Source: Ailanthus altissimus
Lineage: Eukaryota > Streptophyta > Magnoliopsida > Sapindales > Simaroubaceae
Direction of reading: 5' to 3'
Assembly: GCA_946807835.1 (NCBI GenBank)
Contig: OX327702.1
Location: forward strand, 11,408,001 to 11,472,000
DNA length: 64,000 nucleotides
The translations under genes were made by a program, and so were the position numbers. A model generated the notes under the pieces. It was not told the origin of the DNA, made no database searches, and was given only the letters and a program-made list of their open reading frames with translations. Below are positions 12,801 to 24,865 of the stretch, in pieces. How positions within the stretch are numbered: the stretch's first letter is position 1; every line of letters starts with the position of its first letter.

Positions 12801-15800
12801 GAAAAGGAAATCAATATCGCAGAAATACCTAAGATAACTTCTGAACTGTTCAAGACAGCTAAAAGGCTTAAGAACACTAGTGACTGTACATATTTTAATC
12901 ATATTAAGTGTATACCCAACATCCTAGGCTGCAGGCAGAATGAACAAGTATTACAATTAGCAACACTCTTCCTATCAAAATATTTCTGACAATAACCACC
13001 ACTCCGAAAATTTTACAAGCAAGAAACAGAACAAGAAGCAGTAAACATAATATAACTAGGCTGTTGTTATAACAAACCATACTTTTACTCACTAACTAGA
13101 TGTGCAATATTAAAGCCAAGGGATGACAACAAACTAGATTACCAAATATCAAATAAGAGTATAGCCTTCTCTATTTAATCTAGTAACCATGGTGCTCAAA
13201 ACTTCATTTCTATGGGTATAACCTTCACAACTCTAAAGTTTGTTCACGTAATTAACAAATTCAATAATTTGTGCACATACTTGACAACTTTAGGAAATGT
13301 ATGTACATTAAGTGCATCAGAATCCTAGGATGGTATTTACAGCCCACATTTCATCATTTCACCGAATTGTCTTATTCTATAAAGAAAACAAGCCAAACTA
13401 GAAAGCTTCACATTTTATAGAAAGGAACGACAGCTGGGGAAAACTTTATCAAGAAACAATTGCATCATAATTGACTTTAAAGTTGTAGCAAGAAACAAAT
13501 TAGAATTTAGAAGCCCATTAATGAAGAAATCAGGAGTCATCTTACTTGGTAATAGTTCCATCAACATCTGAAATCACAATTCGAGCATTCCACTTCCACA
13601 AGTAAATATGAGCATCAACCTAGTTATGATGAACAGAACTCAGCAATTATGAAAAACAAACAACCAAGCTCTATAATCTATCATCTTCATGTCAAAAAGT
13701 TTAAATAAGAGATAATAGGAAAACCTGTTGTGTTCCTAGAACCCGAGTAGAAAAGCTGAAAGTTATCATATTTTTACCATCTTTCAAATTCAAAGATGCT
13801 ATCTGCTCGTTAGTGGGAACATTTGTCCGAATAAATTGCTTGTGAGGAGACTCACTGTAAGCAGTAGATGCTAGAGCTTCATGTGAGTTCTGTAAACCAC
13901 ACTCAGAATCAACAAATACATCCTCACTCGTTGAGTTACTGCTGGTATGCTCAAGTGTTTTGACCCTTCTAAATGGAATAGGCCAGAGCCTCCATCTACG
14001 TCCAGAGGAAGTAGAAGTAACTCCAGAATCATTTTCCTTTGACTTTTGTGTCTCCTCCAGTTCCACAGGAATTGCATCTTTCAGCTCAACAGATAATTCT
14101 AAACCAAATGCAGCCATTCCAAGAACAATGGGAGCAGCTTTTTCCCACTGCAAGTACCTCTCTCTAAATCTGAAGACTAAGTTTTCATTCTTAATAATTG
14201 ATGTTGCATTTCTTCTGAATTCATCTTCACATATGCGATGAGCATTGAAGGCTTCAGCTGCAGCATCCAAGCCCATCCCACTGTGTAGTTCATTCCCACA
14301 GAGTGAGATCTCAAACCCTGCAATTAGATGAATTAAAAGAAAATCAGTAATCAGTAAGAATCAATCAATGATACAAGATCCATGTACAAGTAAAAACAGC
14401 AGAAGCTCTTTACTTATGCCTGAGGGTGTCAGTATTCCTTCAATTGTATTTGTTCTTGGGGTTTCCACACTCTCGCTTTGACTGCAGTCATCTTTGTGCA
14501 CAGATCCACGTGAAGCATCATCCACTCCTTCAACTGTTGCTGATGTACTAAATTGTTCATTTTTCCACTCTGCATTATTACTAACAGAATCAATAGATTC
14601 ACTGTCGGAAACCACTTTTTCTGTATCCAATCCCATTTTCTCATCCACTTCCTGTTCAACCTGGAGATCTCCACAGCTATTGTTGCCTGGAGAATCAAGA
14701 ATACATGAGGGAGACAACCCATCATCATTTCTATAAACATCTCCATCTTCAGTTCTATTATAATCCTTAGTTTTACTCAGATCTTCAGTTTTATATTCAT
14801 AATCATCCTCAGTATCATTAATATCTTTGGTTTTATTATTATCCTCACTATTATTAATATCTTTGGTTGTATTATCATCAGTGTTACAAGTATCTTTGAT
14901 TTTGTTATTATCCTCAGTAATATTAATATCTTCAGTTTTGATATCATCCTTAGTTTTATTAACTACTAAACAACTTTCCAGATATTTCTCTCGTGAATCC
15001 GGAACATCCATAGAGGAACCCATCTCATTTAAATCCGCATTTCCACCTTGTTTGGTCAATTCTGTGAGCTCCAAACAGCTTTCATAAACCTCTTCCCTCC
15101 TAATATTAGCAGAATCCATACCTATCTGAGAACCTCTTTCCTCGATAGCAATGTTCTGAGTTTCATCAGCTTGACAGATTTGTTCCCCATCAACTTCACA
15201 AACTTCTAGCTGATGCCCAGAAGTATCATTATCATTCACATTGCTGTTTTTATCATATGCGACATCAGTCGAGGATTTCAACTTACTAATATAATCATCA
15301 GCCCATCCATTATCACTTGAACTGAACTCCCCATTGCCCTCACAAAATTCAGCCCCCTCACCTGGGCCCAAATGAAACTGAGGTGTAATTAATTGCAAGT
15401 TCTCAGTGTTCTGTTCTGACGCAGAGACAGGAGCTGTGAGTACATGACCGTCTACACTGACCAAAATGACTTCCGAATCTGGACCCAGTGATTCTCGGTA
15501 ATTCTCACCATCTAAACTCTCAAATCGATTGGATCCATAATCTGACATCTCAACTGAACCCTCCAGAGAAGATTGCTCATCTTGAAATTCACAAAACCTC
15601 CTGTCCCCTTCAGATTCCGCCCTCTGAAGTCTGTCAGCACCCAAGGAATCACATTCAACCCGCATTCGAGTCACCCCAGAATCAGAGACACTATGTGCTT
15701 CGATAATAGTACTTCTATTATCACTGTTACTATCAACAAAGCTATTATCATCAGGTATAACTTCCATGCTCCCATTTGGCTCACTACCTTTACCAGAATC

Positions 15801-16073
15801 CACCGCCATTATAAAATATGCTTCCCCAGAATTATCAAGATACATATGAAAATTAGCTTCGACACCATTGACAGTTATGCGGACGATCTTCTCAGCCCCT
15901 TTAAGAACACCCTGAAATTTACCAAACCGAACATACCAAGGCGTGCTTCGAAATGTCTCGTCTTGCTGCTGAACCACAATCACATCAACAGCTCCACCAA
16001 AGGGATGAAATGGAGTGGCAACAGAGTATACCCCTTGTGAAATTAGGCTCCCAACTTTGCCCACCACATTCAT
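9872..16073 (-). CDS. PAH1: Phosphatidate phosphohydrolase (lipin), PAH1-like
   Basis: Dephosphorylates phosphatidate to diacylglycerol (Mg2+-dependent) and in plants restrains membrane phospholipid synthesis at the ER. Ten coding exons, all GT-AG: 16073-14414, 14317-13725, 13619-13546, 12012-11928, 11786-11700, 11276-11204, 10479-10436, 10346-10218, 10110-10012, 9928-9872. They total 2,901 nt, 966 residues plus TAG, and every phase matches. The N-LIP domain (about 1-110) has HPFGGAVD (23-30) and [14 protein letters not shown] (46-59). The C-LIP/LNS2 catalytic domain follows exon 2: DVDGT at 769-773 is the HAD DXDXT motif, with SARAI (814-818) and GNRDTD (890-895). The middle is acidic and low in complexity; residues about 371-444 are a degenerate T-E-D/T-K-D repeat, which helps explain the length above the roughly 900 residues of Arabidopsis PAH1. 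The 1.5-kb third intron is the longest. The N-terminus fits PAH1 better than PAH2. The frame is intact throughout and probably functional. Confidence 0.95.
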
Positions 16074-16740
16074 TTCATCAATCTAACAGGAAACCTCACA
16101 AAATTGCAGCCAACTCTACAAGACCCTACTCAACTTCACCTTTTATTCTTTCTTTTCAATCAAATAATCCTGAAAAAGATTAGTTTCTCCAATAATCAAA
16201 GACTCTAATTTTCTTGTATCTGCATTGAATTTAAAACTCAAAATAAATAGACATACAAGAAAACAAAATGAAAACCACTGCGGTCGTGAGTAATTCATAA
16301 ACACTAATACTCCATTTAGTTGGCAAGACAAGAAAGGAAAACAAAAAAGAAATCTTGGCATAGTCGTCGAGTTGGTTCACAAATATCCAACTTAAATCAT
16401 CGAAAGAAATCATATAATGTTCTCACACTAGATTCCAAGATTTTGATTCTTTTCCTACATATTCCCAGCAACCCACCACACCATTTAGCTGAAATCAAAC
16501 AAATAAAACGAAATATCCCAAAAATAGGAAAGAAACTAAGTTGAGAAATCAAATTTACACATCATCAGAAGCATGCTACAATCCAAATTTTCGAACTTAA
16601 GCAAATGAAAGAAAATTCAAAGGCGGCTAAACTTACAGATTCAAGAAAATGGGAAAAGACGAGGAACCGAACTAGTCTCAGAGCTGAAGAAATTGAACCA
16701 AATTCCGTATCTCTTGGTCTTTTTGAAGATAATAAATTTT
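16074..16740 (-). other. Probable 5' UTR of the PAH1-like gene with a 5' UTR intron
   Basis: On the minus strand a consensus donor GTAAGTTT begins at 16,636 after CTTGAATCT, and an acceptor CTGTTAG ends at 16,083, nine bases before the start codon. This predicts a 554-nt intron within the 5' UTR. The transcription start is placed only roughly: an AT-rich TTATTATC/AATAAAC area near 16,725-16,790 could hold the core promoter. Inferred from splice signals only. Confidence 0.5.
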
Positions 16741-17074
16741 TTTTGAATTTTCAATTCGTCCTTTTGTTTATTATCTGAGAAAATAAATTCTGGGCAGTTA
16801 AGATTCTTGAGGGCTTTGAAATTTGGACTTTTTGGAGGGTTGTTTTGATTAACAAAAACCCGGAGTGAGAAACAGAAATCTAAATGTCCAAGTCTAACAA
16901 ATAAATAGGTAATCCCAAACTGGAAATTAACATTCAGTCCTGTGGTTCCGTGGAATTACAAGAAATACCTAGATAGTGACGTGAAATCTTGACTTCTCGG
17001 TTGGGTTTTTCAGGGATTTTGTTTTCTGGGATTTCCTTGTAAGTTAGATGCCTACCTACGGCTTCGAATGGCCA

Positions 17075-17082
17075 TCACCTCG
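17075..17082. repeat. Left target-site duplication of the hAT element
   Basis: TCACCTCG lies directly before the left terminal repeat; TCACCTCA follows the right one at 21,700-21,707. Seven of eight bases agree, and 8 bp is the duplication length of hAT elements. Confidence 0.85.
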
Positions 17083-18034
17083 TAGGGGTGAGCATTTATC
17101 GTTCGGTTAAATTTTTGTAGTAAATTAAAAATTGAATCGAATTGTTTAAATTTTATAAAATAAAATTAAAAATTGAATTGTAAAAAGGTGAAATTAAATC
17201 GAATTGATTTGATTTAGTTTGTAGGTCGAATTTTGATTCGAATCAAAATTAAATTTTGCTTTTTTAGATTTTTTAAAATTTTTATTTTGTTATTTTAAAT
17301 TTTTTTAATTGGGTTTTATTAAAATTAGTTTCTTCATTTTTATTAAGTCATTTAGTCGATAAATTCTCTTTTTAAATATTATATTAAGCTTATTAAAAAA
17401 AAATATCTCATAAAAAATAATATATATTACACAAATAAAATTAAAAGCAATTATAATTATACTTTGACTTAATAATTATAATTTATAACATACAAATACA
17501 ATTATATAATATAACAACGCATAATTTATGACATAACCAATTAACAATAAAATATAACAATATAAAATAAAAATAAAAATTCAACAACTTAAATTAAAAA
17601 GTAAAAGGTCAATATAACATAAAAATTAAAGAACTCAAAAAGTTAATATGTCCATAAAAATATCAACACAAGTAAAATATAAAAGTTCATAAAAAGAATA
17701 TCAACACAAGTAAAATATAAAAGTCCATAAGAAGAATATCAACACAAGTAACAAAAGTTTATAAAAAAGATGAACACAATTAAAAATCCATAATAAGATC
17801 AACATAAGTAAAAGTCTACAAAAAAATTAACTTTTAAACAACAATAACAAAATTTTAACATTTGTAATATAGCAATATAACATTACTCTCTAATATCACC
17901 ATAACTTTTTTTCATATTCACATGTGTTGGAATATCCAATAATGTAAGCACATAATTTTCTACCTCTAAATAACATAAATGATAAATATTTAAATGTACT
18001 TACTAGAATGAATTGACTCATAAAGTTCTAAATA

Positions 18035-20144
18035 TTAGATATTAGATGCATCAATGCTAACACGAAATTCTATATCTCTAATTGAAGATTGAGGCCAATT
18101 CTGCGTACAAATCAGAGCTTTTACCATTTTTGAAGTTAATGAATTTCTGAATGGATCAAGAATATGTCCACCTATGCTGAATGTACTTTCAGAAGCAATT
18201 GTAGAAATAGAATTTGCAAGTAAATCCTTAGCAATAAGAGACAAAATAGGATATTTAGTACAATTATTCCTCCACCAACCCAAAATATCAAAATAAAGAT
18301 TATGATAATTTTCAGTGTGCTCCAAAAAATATATTTCCACTTCTAACTTTTCAATAACTGATTGTAATTTTGCCTTTTGTCTCTTAAAAGCTTCATCTTT
18401 ATCATATTTCATTCTTTTATTCCTCACATCCAAGTTATTGTCTTCTATGTTTATATTGGATAAAGGAACATTAACAGATAAAGAGCAATATTGGGCAGGG
18501 TAAAAATTATACACGGAGAACAACAATTCCTTAATCTCTTTTTGCATACTCTTAACTACATTTGACGCATACAAGTTTTTATAACAAAAACTTACATACT
18601 CCATCTTGTATCGAGGATCAAGAACAACAACAATAATCAACAATTTATTCATAGTATCCAACGAACCCAGTATTTATCAAACTTCTTTTTCATGCTAATG
18701 GTCATTTTCTTCAACAAATTATCATCATCACCTTCCTCACTCAATCCTGTAAGTTAGAATTGAATCTTGCTTACCTTAAAAAAAATACAAATTATAAAAG
18801 TCTAAAACATATATATTCAACATTTAATTAATTTATTTGCGACTAAAAAAGAAATTTTTTTTTACTAACCTAACTAAAATACAAATGAGATGTAGGCGTC
18901 AAAGAGGCATTACACTTCAAAGTTGCATCATAAAATGTCTTTAAAAATTCAACAAAGACTTGAGCATTTTTCAAATCTTTAGATTTGGGTGGCCTTGCTT
19001 TACCCTTCCCATCATCACAACTGTTAAAGTAGTTATAGTAATGTCAATCTTTCTCTTCTAAACGCTAGAATGCAATTTGAAATTTCAAGGCACTACTCAA
19101 CATCAAGTTGGTAGAGTTCCACATAGTAGGGACATCCATAACCACAAGCCCTTTCTCTTGAATATTTTCATATTTAACACACTTTCTGAATTTTTCTAAT
19201 CTCATGGGAGATGATTTAACATATCGGACTGCATTTCAAATACTAGCAATTGAATCACTTATTTCTTTCAATCCTCCACCAATAATCAAATTGATGATAT
19301 GAGCAGCACACCGCAAATGTAGATATCTTTCATCCAAAAATGTCCCATCAACTTGCCAACTCTTCAATCTCCTCCTCATGTAGTTAATTGCCACATCATT
19401 AACACTAGCTTTATCCACAGTAATTGTGAATACCCTTTGGATGCCCCAATCACATAACACATTCTCAATATATTTTTCAATTGCTTCTCCCTTATGATTT
19501 ATGATTTATAATTTAAGAGAAACTTAGAATTATTTTTTGTAACTCCCAATCCACATCAATCCAATGAGCAGTTACTACCATATAGTTTATATTTTGTATA
19601 AAAGTCCAAGTATCAGTAGTAATACACACCCTCACCTTATTTGCAGAAAAAATACACTTCAACAAATCTTTTCATCGAGATGCAATTGATATATATCTTT
19701 AACTAAGGTTCTTCTAGATGGGTGATCGAACCTTGGACACACAACATGACAAAAATAACGAAATTCTCTACTCTTAACAAAACTAAATGGCAGCTCATCT
19801 AGAATCACCTTTTGGTATAAGCTTTTCTATAATCCTCCTTATTATATATAACGGACATGACACTACTAGTACCACCTTTAGCAATTGGATTTTGACTTAA
19901 TACCCCTTGACTCCCATCTATAGTGGTGGTCAAATACTTCGTACAATTTAATAAATGCTTGTTTGTTTAAATTAGAGGTCTCATTCCTAACAGGATGAGC
20001 AACATAAGTTTTACCACAATAGATACATTTGGCTCTATCATTTTTAATCTTCATAAAATGCGACCAAGTATCGAAAACTTTATGGCCACTTGATTTTTTG
20101 GATTTGTCAATACTTTCTTGTTCTTGTTCAATACTTTTATCCAT
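18035..20144 (-). pseudogene. hAT transposase (BED zinc finger, RICESLEEPER-like), broken by frameshifts and stops
   Basis: Read on the minus strand, the pieces follow hAT transposase order. The N-terminal BED zinc finger is at about 20,110-19,960 (KVFDTWSHFMK, AKCIYCGKTYVAH, TSNLNKQ); the final His/Cys pair is disturbed by a frameshift, and the protein resumes in another frame as CTKYLTTTIDGSQGVLSQN. The catalytic core includes LCDWGIQRVFTITVDKASVN and LRCAAHIINLII (19,460-19,236). The C-terminal dimerisation region (18,661-18,035) has PRYKMEYVSFCY, then WWRNNCTKYPILS, ASESTFSIGG and LDPFRNSLTSKMVKALICTQ. At least two frameshifts and several stops lie between the pieces, so no full-length protein can be made. 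Confidence 0.88.
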
Positions 20145-20659
20145 CTTCCTAAATTAAATTAACACAAATAAGTTACTAATTCATAACACTTAACAAATTC
20201 ACAACTCAACTACAACAATATTAACAAAAACCATACACCATTAGTTTTTCAACCACAACAATATAACAATACATAATTTATGAAATGAGATACAGCAGAA
20301 TCAATAAAATGACTGAATAAAGAAAACTTTTTCAGTACAACTACAAAGTAAATGTATGACTATTAAGCCTACATGCTTTTAAAACATACTTATTCACCAA
20401 ACATGAAGTTTCACCCAAAAATAAATAAATAATCACCATCTTCGACAGATTAATCACCTAATATTTATCATTTTATCTAATACATTTAAACACAACACAT
20501 TTGCAACATATATTTTAAAAACAAAGTTTATGTAAACACAAGTTACACAACACATTTGCATTTCATATATTTAATTTAAACACAACACATTTGTAATACA
20601 AATTCTAAAAAAAAGTCCAAATAAAAAGTAAAAAAAATTGAGAAATGAAACAATAATTT

Positions 20660-21310
20660 TGTTACCATCGCAACTCGTAGGTGGCCGGCGATGTGGATAG
20701 TGGCTTGGATGGTGGCGTGGATGAATATAGCGAGACAAATGGTAGTTACCCGAGCAGTGAAGCCCTGAAGTAGTGACCGTCGCAGCTCAGAGGTGGACAG
20801 CTGTGTGGATAGAAGCTTGGACGACGGCGTGGATAAGAATGAGAGACAAAGATCTGAACGGCGCAGTCGTGATTGTCGTAACTCACAGGTGGACAGCGGT
20901 GTGTATAGCAGCGTGGATAATGGCTTGAACGGTGGCGTGGATGAGAATGAGAGACAAAGACCCAAGCGGTGAGGTCGTGGTCGTCGCAGCTCGTAGGTGG
21001 ATGGCGGTGTAGACGGCCATGTGGAGTCGTAGACGGCGAGCGGTGAAGCCGTGGTCGTACAAGACTAGCAACTTAAATTAAAGGACCTGAGCGGTGAAGC
21101 CGTGGTCATCGCAGCTCACAGGTGGACGGCAACATGGACGATGGTGGGACGGCAACGTAGAGTTGTGGATGGTGAGCAGTGAAGCTGTGGTCATACAAGA
21201 CTAGCAACTTAAATTAAATGATACGAGTAATGAAGCCATAGTCGTGGCAACTTGCAGGTGGACGACAACGTGGAGTCGTGGACGGCGGCGCAGTGGCTAG
21301 TGAGAATGAG
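20660..21310. repeat. GC-rich tandem repeat array inside the hAT element
   Basis: Degenerate units of about 110-140 bp share GCAGCTC(A/G)(C/T)AGGTGGA, GTGGATGG and GAGAGACAAAGA words. For example AGACAAAG recurs near 20,733, 20,843 and 20,952, and ACAAGACTAGCAACTTAAAT occurs near 21,058 and 21,196. The array is much richer in G+C than its surroundings and sits upstream of the transposase start, between it and the right terminus. Confidence 0.75.
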
Positions 21311-21699
21311 AGGGCGAAAATGTGATTTTTACATTTGAGAATTGAAAGGAGAGGATGAATTTGAGATTTGAGAGACTTGAGCATTTGTTAGGTTTTACTT
21401 TTAGCCTTTATATATTATGTATTGAGTGTAGACATGACTATTATAATATTCTACAACCTCTAATCAAAATATGCCATGTGACATTTTAAATTTTTTTTGA
21501 ATTATTTTCGGTTAACCGGTTTGGTTCTCGGTTCTTTGGTTAGGAACCAAGAACCGAACTAAAAATTCAATTTTATAAGTTAAAAGAACCAAAAATCGAA
21601 CCGATTTCAGGTGAATCAAACTGAACCAGTCCGATTCGATTCGATTCACCCTAAATTAGTTCGGTTCGGTTCAATTTTATGAATTTATGCCCACCCCTA

Positions 21700-21707
21700 T
21701 CACCTCA
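21700..21707. repeat. Right target-site duplication of the hAT element
   Basis: TCACCTCA, matching TCACCTCG at 17,075-17,082 at seven of eight positions. Confidence 0.85.
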
Positions 21708-21738
21708 TAGTGGCATAGTGCTATTTCCTTTTAAGGGA

Positions 21739-21782
<44 letters not shown>
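21739..21782. repeat. (AC)n(AT)n compound microsatellite
   Basis: About eight AC units run directly into about thirteen AT units, just left of the LINE 3' end and 32 bp right of the hAT duplication. Confidence 0.9.
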
Positions 21783-21799
21783 GAAAAACTCAAATAACT

Positions 21800-24700
21800 T
21801 GAATGCCCTCAACTTTATTTATTTATATTTTTAAAGAGAGATTTTATAACTAGCAAAGAATAAAGAAATTGACAAGCCAAAGCTTATCTCCTTGGGAGTA
21901 CAAAGCTAGCTTAGCTAACAAATGAGCCTCAACATTTTGAGCTCTTGAAACAAATTAAAAATCCACCTGGTCCAAACTAATCGTAGCTTCTTTGATGGTT
22001 TTGATCACCCATTTAATTTTCTTTAACGAGGTGACCAACCCTCTCACAAGCTAATTATATTTTTTTGCATCACACTTGAATCTAATTAGATTGACATTTA
22101 GGTTTTTGATTACTTCTATACCAAAACTAATGGCTTCTGCTTCAACCATTTTAATATCATTCATAAATGCATGATCGAACTACAATAGCAATGAGGTTGC
22201 CACCATTATCTTTTATAACGACACCAAGACTAAGTATATTTTTGTTTGATCCACAGCAGCATCAATGTTTGACTCTGATCCAGCCATTTGGAATAGGACC
22301 TGATGATGAAGTCTCATTGCTCTCAATGCTGCTAACTGTCAAAGTTAAGAGTTGGCATAATTGAGCTGTATGACTCAATGAAAGCCTCAACTCTATTCAC
22401 CAGTTAGTGTGGGGGGTTCTTATTTTTTGTTCATTATGAAGTTGTTTCTGTTGCTCCAAATAACCCATAAGAATAGAACAAAACTCGCAGCCTCTCTTTT
22501 TGTGTTATTTTCAAATACAGACTACACTAGTTGCCACAAATCGTTCCTCTGCACGTTTACAAATAGCTTCGCAAATTTGGTACGCTTCCAGATTTCTCTT
22601 GGCCTTCTTACACCACAGCAAAGCATGAGTAGTGCTCTCAATCTCACAGTGACACCTTGCACATATAGGGTTAACAATGATTCTCCTGTTGGCAAGGGAG
22701 AGGCCAGTAGGAATCAGATTGTTCAAAGCTCTCCATACATAGATTCTGACCTTTTGGTGGATAAGACACTCCTATATGCTGCTCCAAACCTGTTTGGTTT
22801 TTATTAGATGATTCTGGAACATTTGCATATTCATTTGGTGAGCTAAATGATAGCCACTTTTCACAGAGAAAGCCCCTGTTTAACATAATTCCAACAGATC
22901 GAGTCTTTCTCACCAGCTAGTAGGAGCTGAATCTTTACTATTACCGTAACATCTTCTTGCTTAAAGGCTTGCTCCAGGACTTATTTATTCCATGATCTGT
23001 CATCTTCAAGCAAGCACTCCACTTTGCTGCCTCTTTAGAGGGTATGAGAAGATATTGGTTTGAAGGTGGTGGGTCTTGGGATCCAGTTGCTTTGGAAGAC
23101 ATCAACTTTCTTGCCAATGCCAATAAGCCATCTAATTCTTTTTTTCAGAAGCTGTCTCCCCCATAGAATGCTCCTCCAAATGTACAAGGGGTTTGGACCA
23201 ACTTTTGCATCAAAAAAACTCACCCTTTTGTAGTATCTTTCTTTCAAAACTCTGGCGACCATAGAATCTGGTTGTTGTAATACTCTCAATCCTTGCTTAG
23301 CTATAAGAGATTGGTTGAAGCATGACGTATTCCTGAAGCTTAAGCCCCTATATCTTTTACTCTTGCTCAGATTTTTCCAGCTAGTCCAATGAATTCTTCT
23401 GTTCTGGCAGTCTGTGACCCCTCAAAATTTATCTAGCATACTTTGGACATCCATACAAAAGCTTCCAGGAAGCTTGAAGTTAGGCATAAGTGGGGATAGC
23501 TTGTGACACTGCTTTGATCAAGATCTCTTTTCCTCCACTTAAAAAGAGCTTTTCATTTTAACCTTTTACTTTGTTGGCAATTCTAAGTTTAAGGTCATTA
23601 AAGAAGAGTTTCTTATTTCTGCCTATCATTGAGGCAAGGCCAAGGTATTTTTCGTGGACGGATACCTCATTGAGCTGGAATATTTCTTGCAAATACTTAG
23701 CTTATTGTTGTAGCATGTTGGGGCTAACAAAAATGGAGGATTTGTCATAGTTGAGCAGTTGGCCAGATGCCAATAACTAATCGCCACGGCATGGAAGAAT
23801 TTTGTATTGCGATCCCCTTCCTTCAGCCACATAGTTCTGGCCCTTTGTCTCCCCAATAGACTTCTTCAACATGGAGTAGGCTGTCAGTCTTCTTTTCTAA
23901 TTCCCTTAGTCTGACTGGGTTTCCATACTATAGATGCTGGATCTTGTATTGATCTAACTCTCTAGTTAGCTGTTCAATCGTTCTTTTCCTTTCTCCGAAA
24001 GCTCTCTTGCTCCAGGCTTACAAACCATTTTAGGCATTCTGAATCTTCTTAACTCACTTGTTGATAGGGTTGCTAACTGCTACTTTATCCACCTCTAGGA
24101 TTCTTCAATCACTCGAGCATAATCCTCACGAGAGCTCCACATTTCTTCATAGAAAAACCTGTTTTTATTCCTTTTGCCCTCTTTAAGCCATTTGTTTGAT
24201 TCCCAAGCCTTCAAAATAACTGGATAGTGATCAGAGGTCATTGATGCGAGGTATTGTCTTCGGTATCTACTGAAGAGTCAGTACCAGTTGTTATTGCGAA
24301 CAAATCTATCCAATCTCTCCTCAATAAGGTTTAAGCCATATCATTGGTTGGACCAAGTGAAGAGCGAGCACGACCATCCCATGTCTTTAAGGTTACTACT
24401 CCTCAGTGCTATCCTAAAGCCTTCGATTGCTTCAGGATTTCTGGGCAGACCACCACTCTTCTCGCTAAGGTCTAAGACTTCATTAAAGTCTCCACACAGA
24501 TCCAAGGCATTTGTAACAAACCAGACAGCTTTTCCAGCAGTCTCCATGTGTGTCTCTTTCTGCTTGCTTCAGGCAGACTGTACACCCCTGTAAGCCTCCA
24601 CTTTCTTGATGGATTCTCATTTATCATCACATCTATATGGTTTCTACTATAGGAAAGCACCTGCAAGTTAGTGTTCTTATTCCATAAGATGGCAATTCCT

Positions 24701-24865
24701 CCACTTTAGCCATCATGGTCAATTGCTAAACAATTGTTAAAATGGAATTCTTTTACTCACATATTTCATATTAGTAGCTAAGATTTTGGTTACACAAAAA
24801 ATATAATGTCTGGTTTTTTATCCTAGAGAATTTTATTGACTGCTTTGAAAATTTTAAGTTATTTC
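21800..24865 (-). mobile_element. Plant L1-type LINE, internally deleted and decayed
   Basis: Minus-strand pieces follow plant LINE ORF2 order. Endonuclease at 24,865-24,340: KKPDIIFF, SGGIAILWN, SRNHIDVMI, WRLTGVYSLPEA, then after a frameshift CGDFNEVL and GWSCSLFTWSNQ. Linker near 23,850: ARTMWLKEGDRNTKFFHA. Post-palm region at 23,760-23,040: LNYDKSSIFVS, HEKYLGLASMIGR, KEILIKAVSQAIPTYAMS, RIHWTSWKNLSKSK, LIAKQGLRVLQQPDS. Zinc-binding RVT region at 22,726-22,511: ICARCHCEIESTTHALLWC. RNase H-like tail near 22,180-21,860: EAISFGIEVI, SRAQNVEAHLLAKLAL. The reverse-transcriptase palm with its F/YADD motif is absent: sequence jumps from the linker to the post-palm block near 23,770. No target duplication was identified. 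Confidence 0.85.

Larger units (their letters stand above)
17083..21699 (-). mobile_element. hAT-superfamily DNA transposon, full length, inactive
   Basis: A 4,617-bp element. The left end reads TAGGGGTGAGCATTTA and the right end, inverted, TAGGGGTGGGCATAAA, an imperfect terminal inverted repeat of the Ac/Tag1 type, with an 8-bp target duplication outside. Subterminal regions are rich in CGGTT/GAACC and TCGAATT words in both orientations, as expected for transposase binding sites. The transposase is on the minus strand and broken. About 0.65 kb of GC-rich tandem repeats lies between the right terminus and the transposase start. Both ends being intact, the element may once have been movable in trans. 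Confidence 0.9.

Noticed and set aside
13960..14241. Plus-strand frames of 60-155 codons opposite the lipin gene (for example 13,960-14,241 and 15,573-16,040)
   Set aside because: Antisense shadows of exons 1 and 2; no domain, and the minus-strand gene explains the open frames.
20576..20965. 129-codon minus frame in the hAT element
   Set aside because: It covers the GC-rich tandem array and translates to a repetitive Ser/Leu/Thr-rich peptide; it is not part of the transposase.
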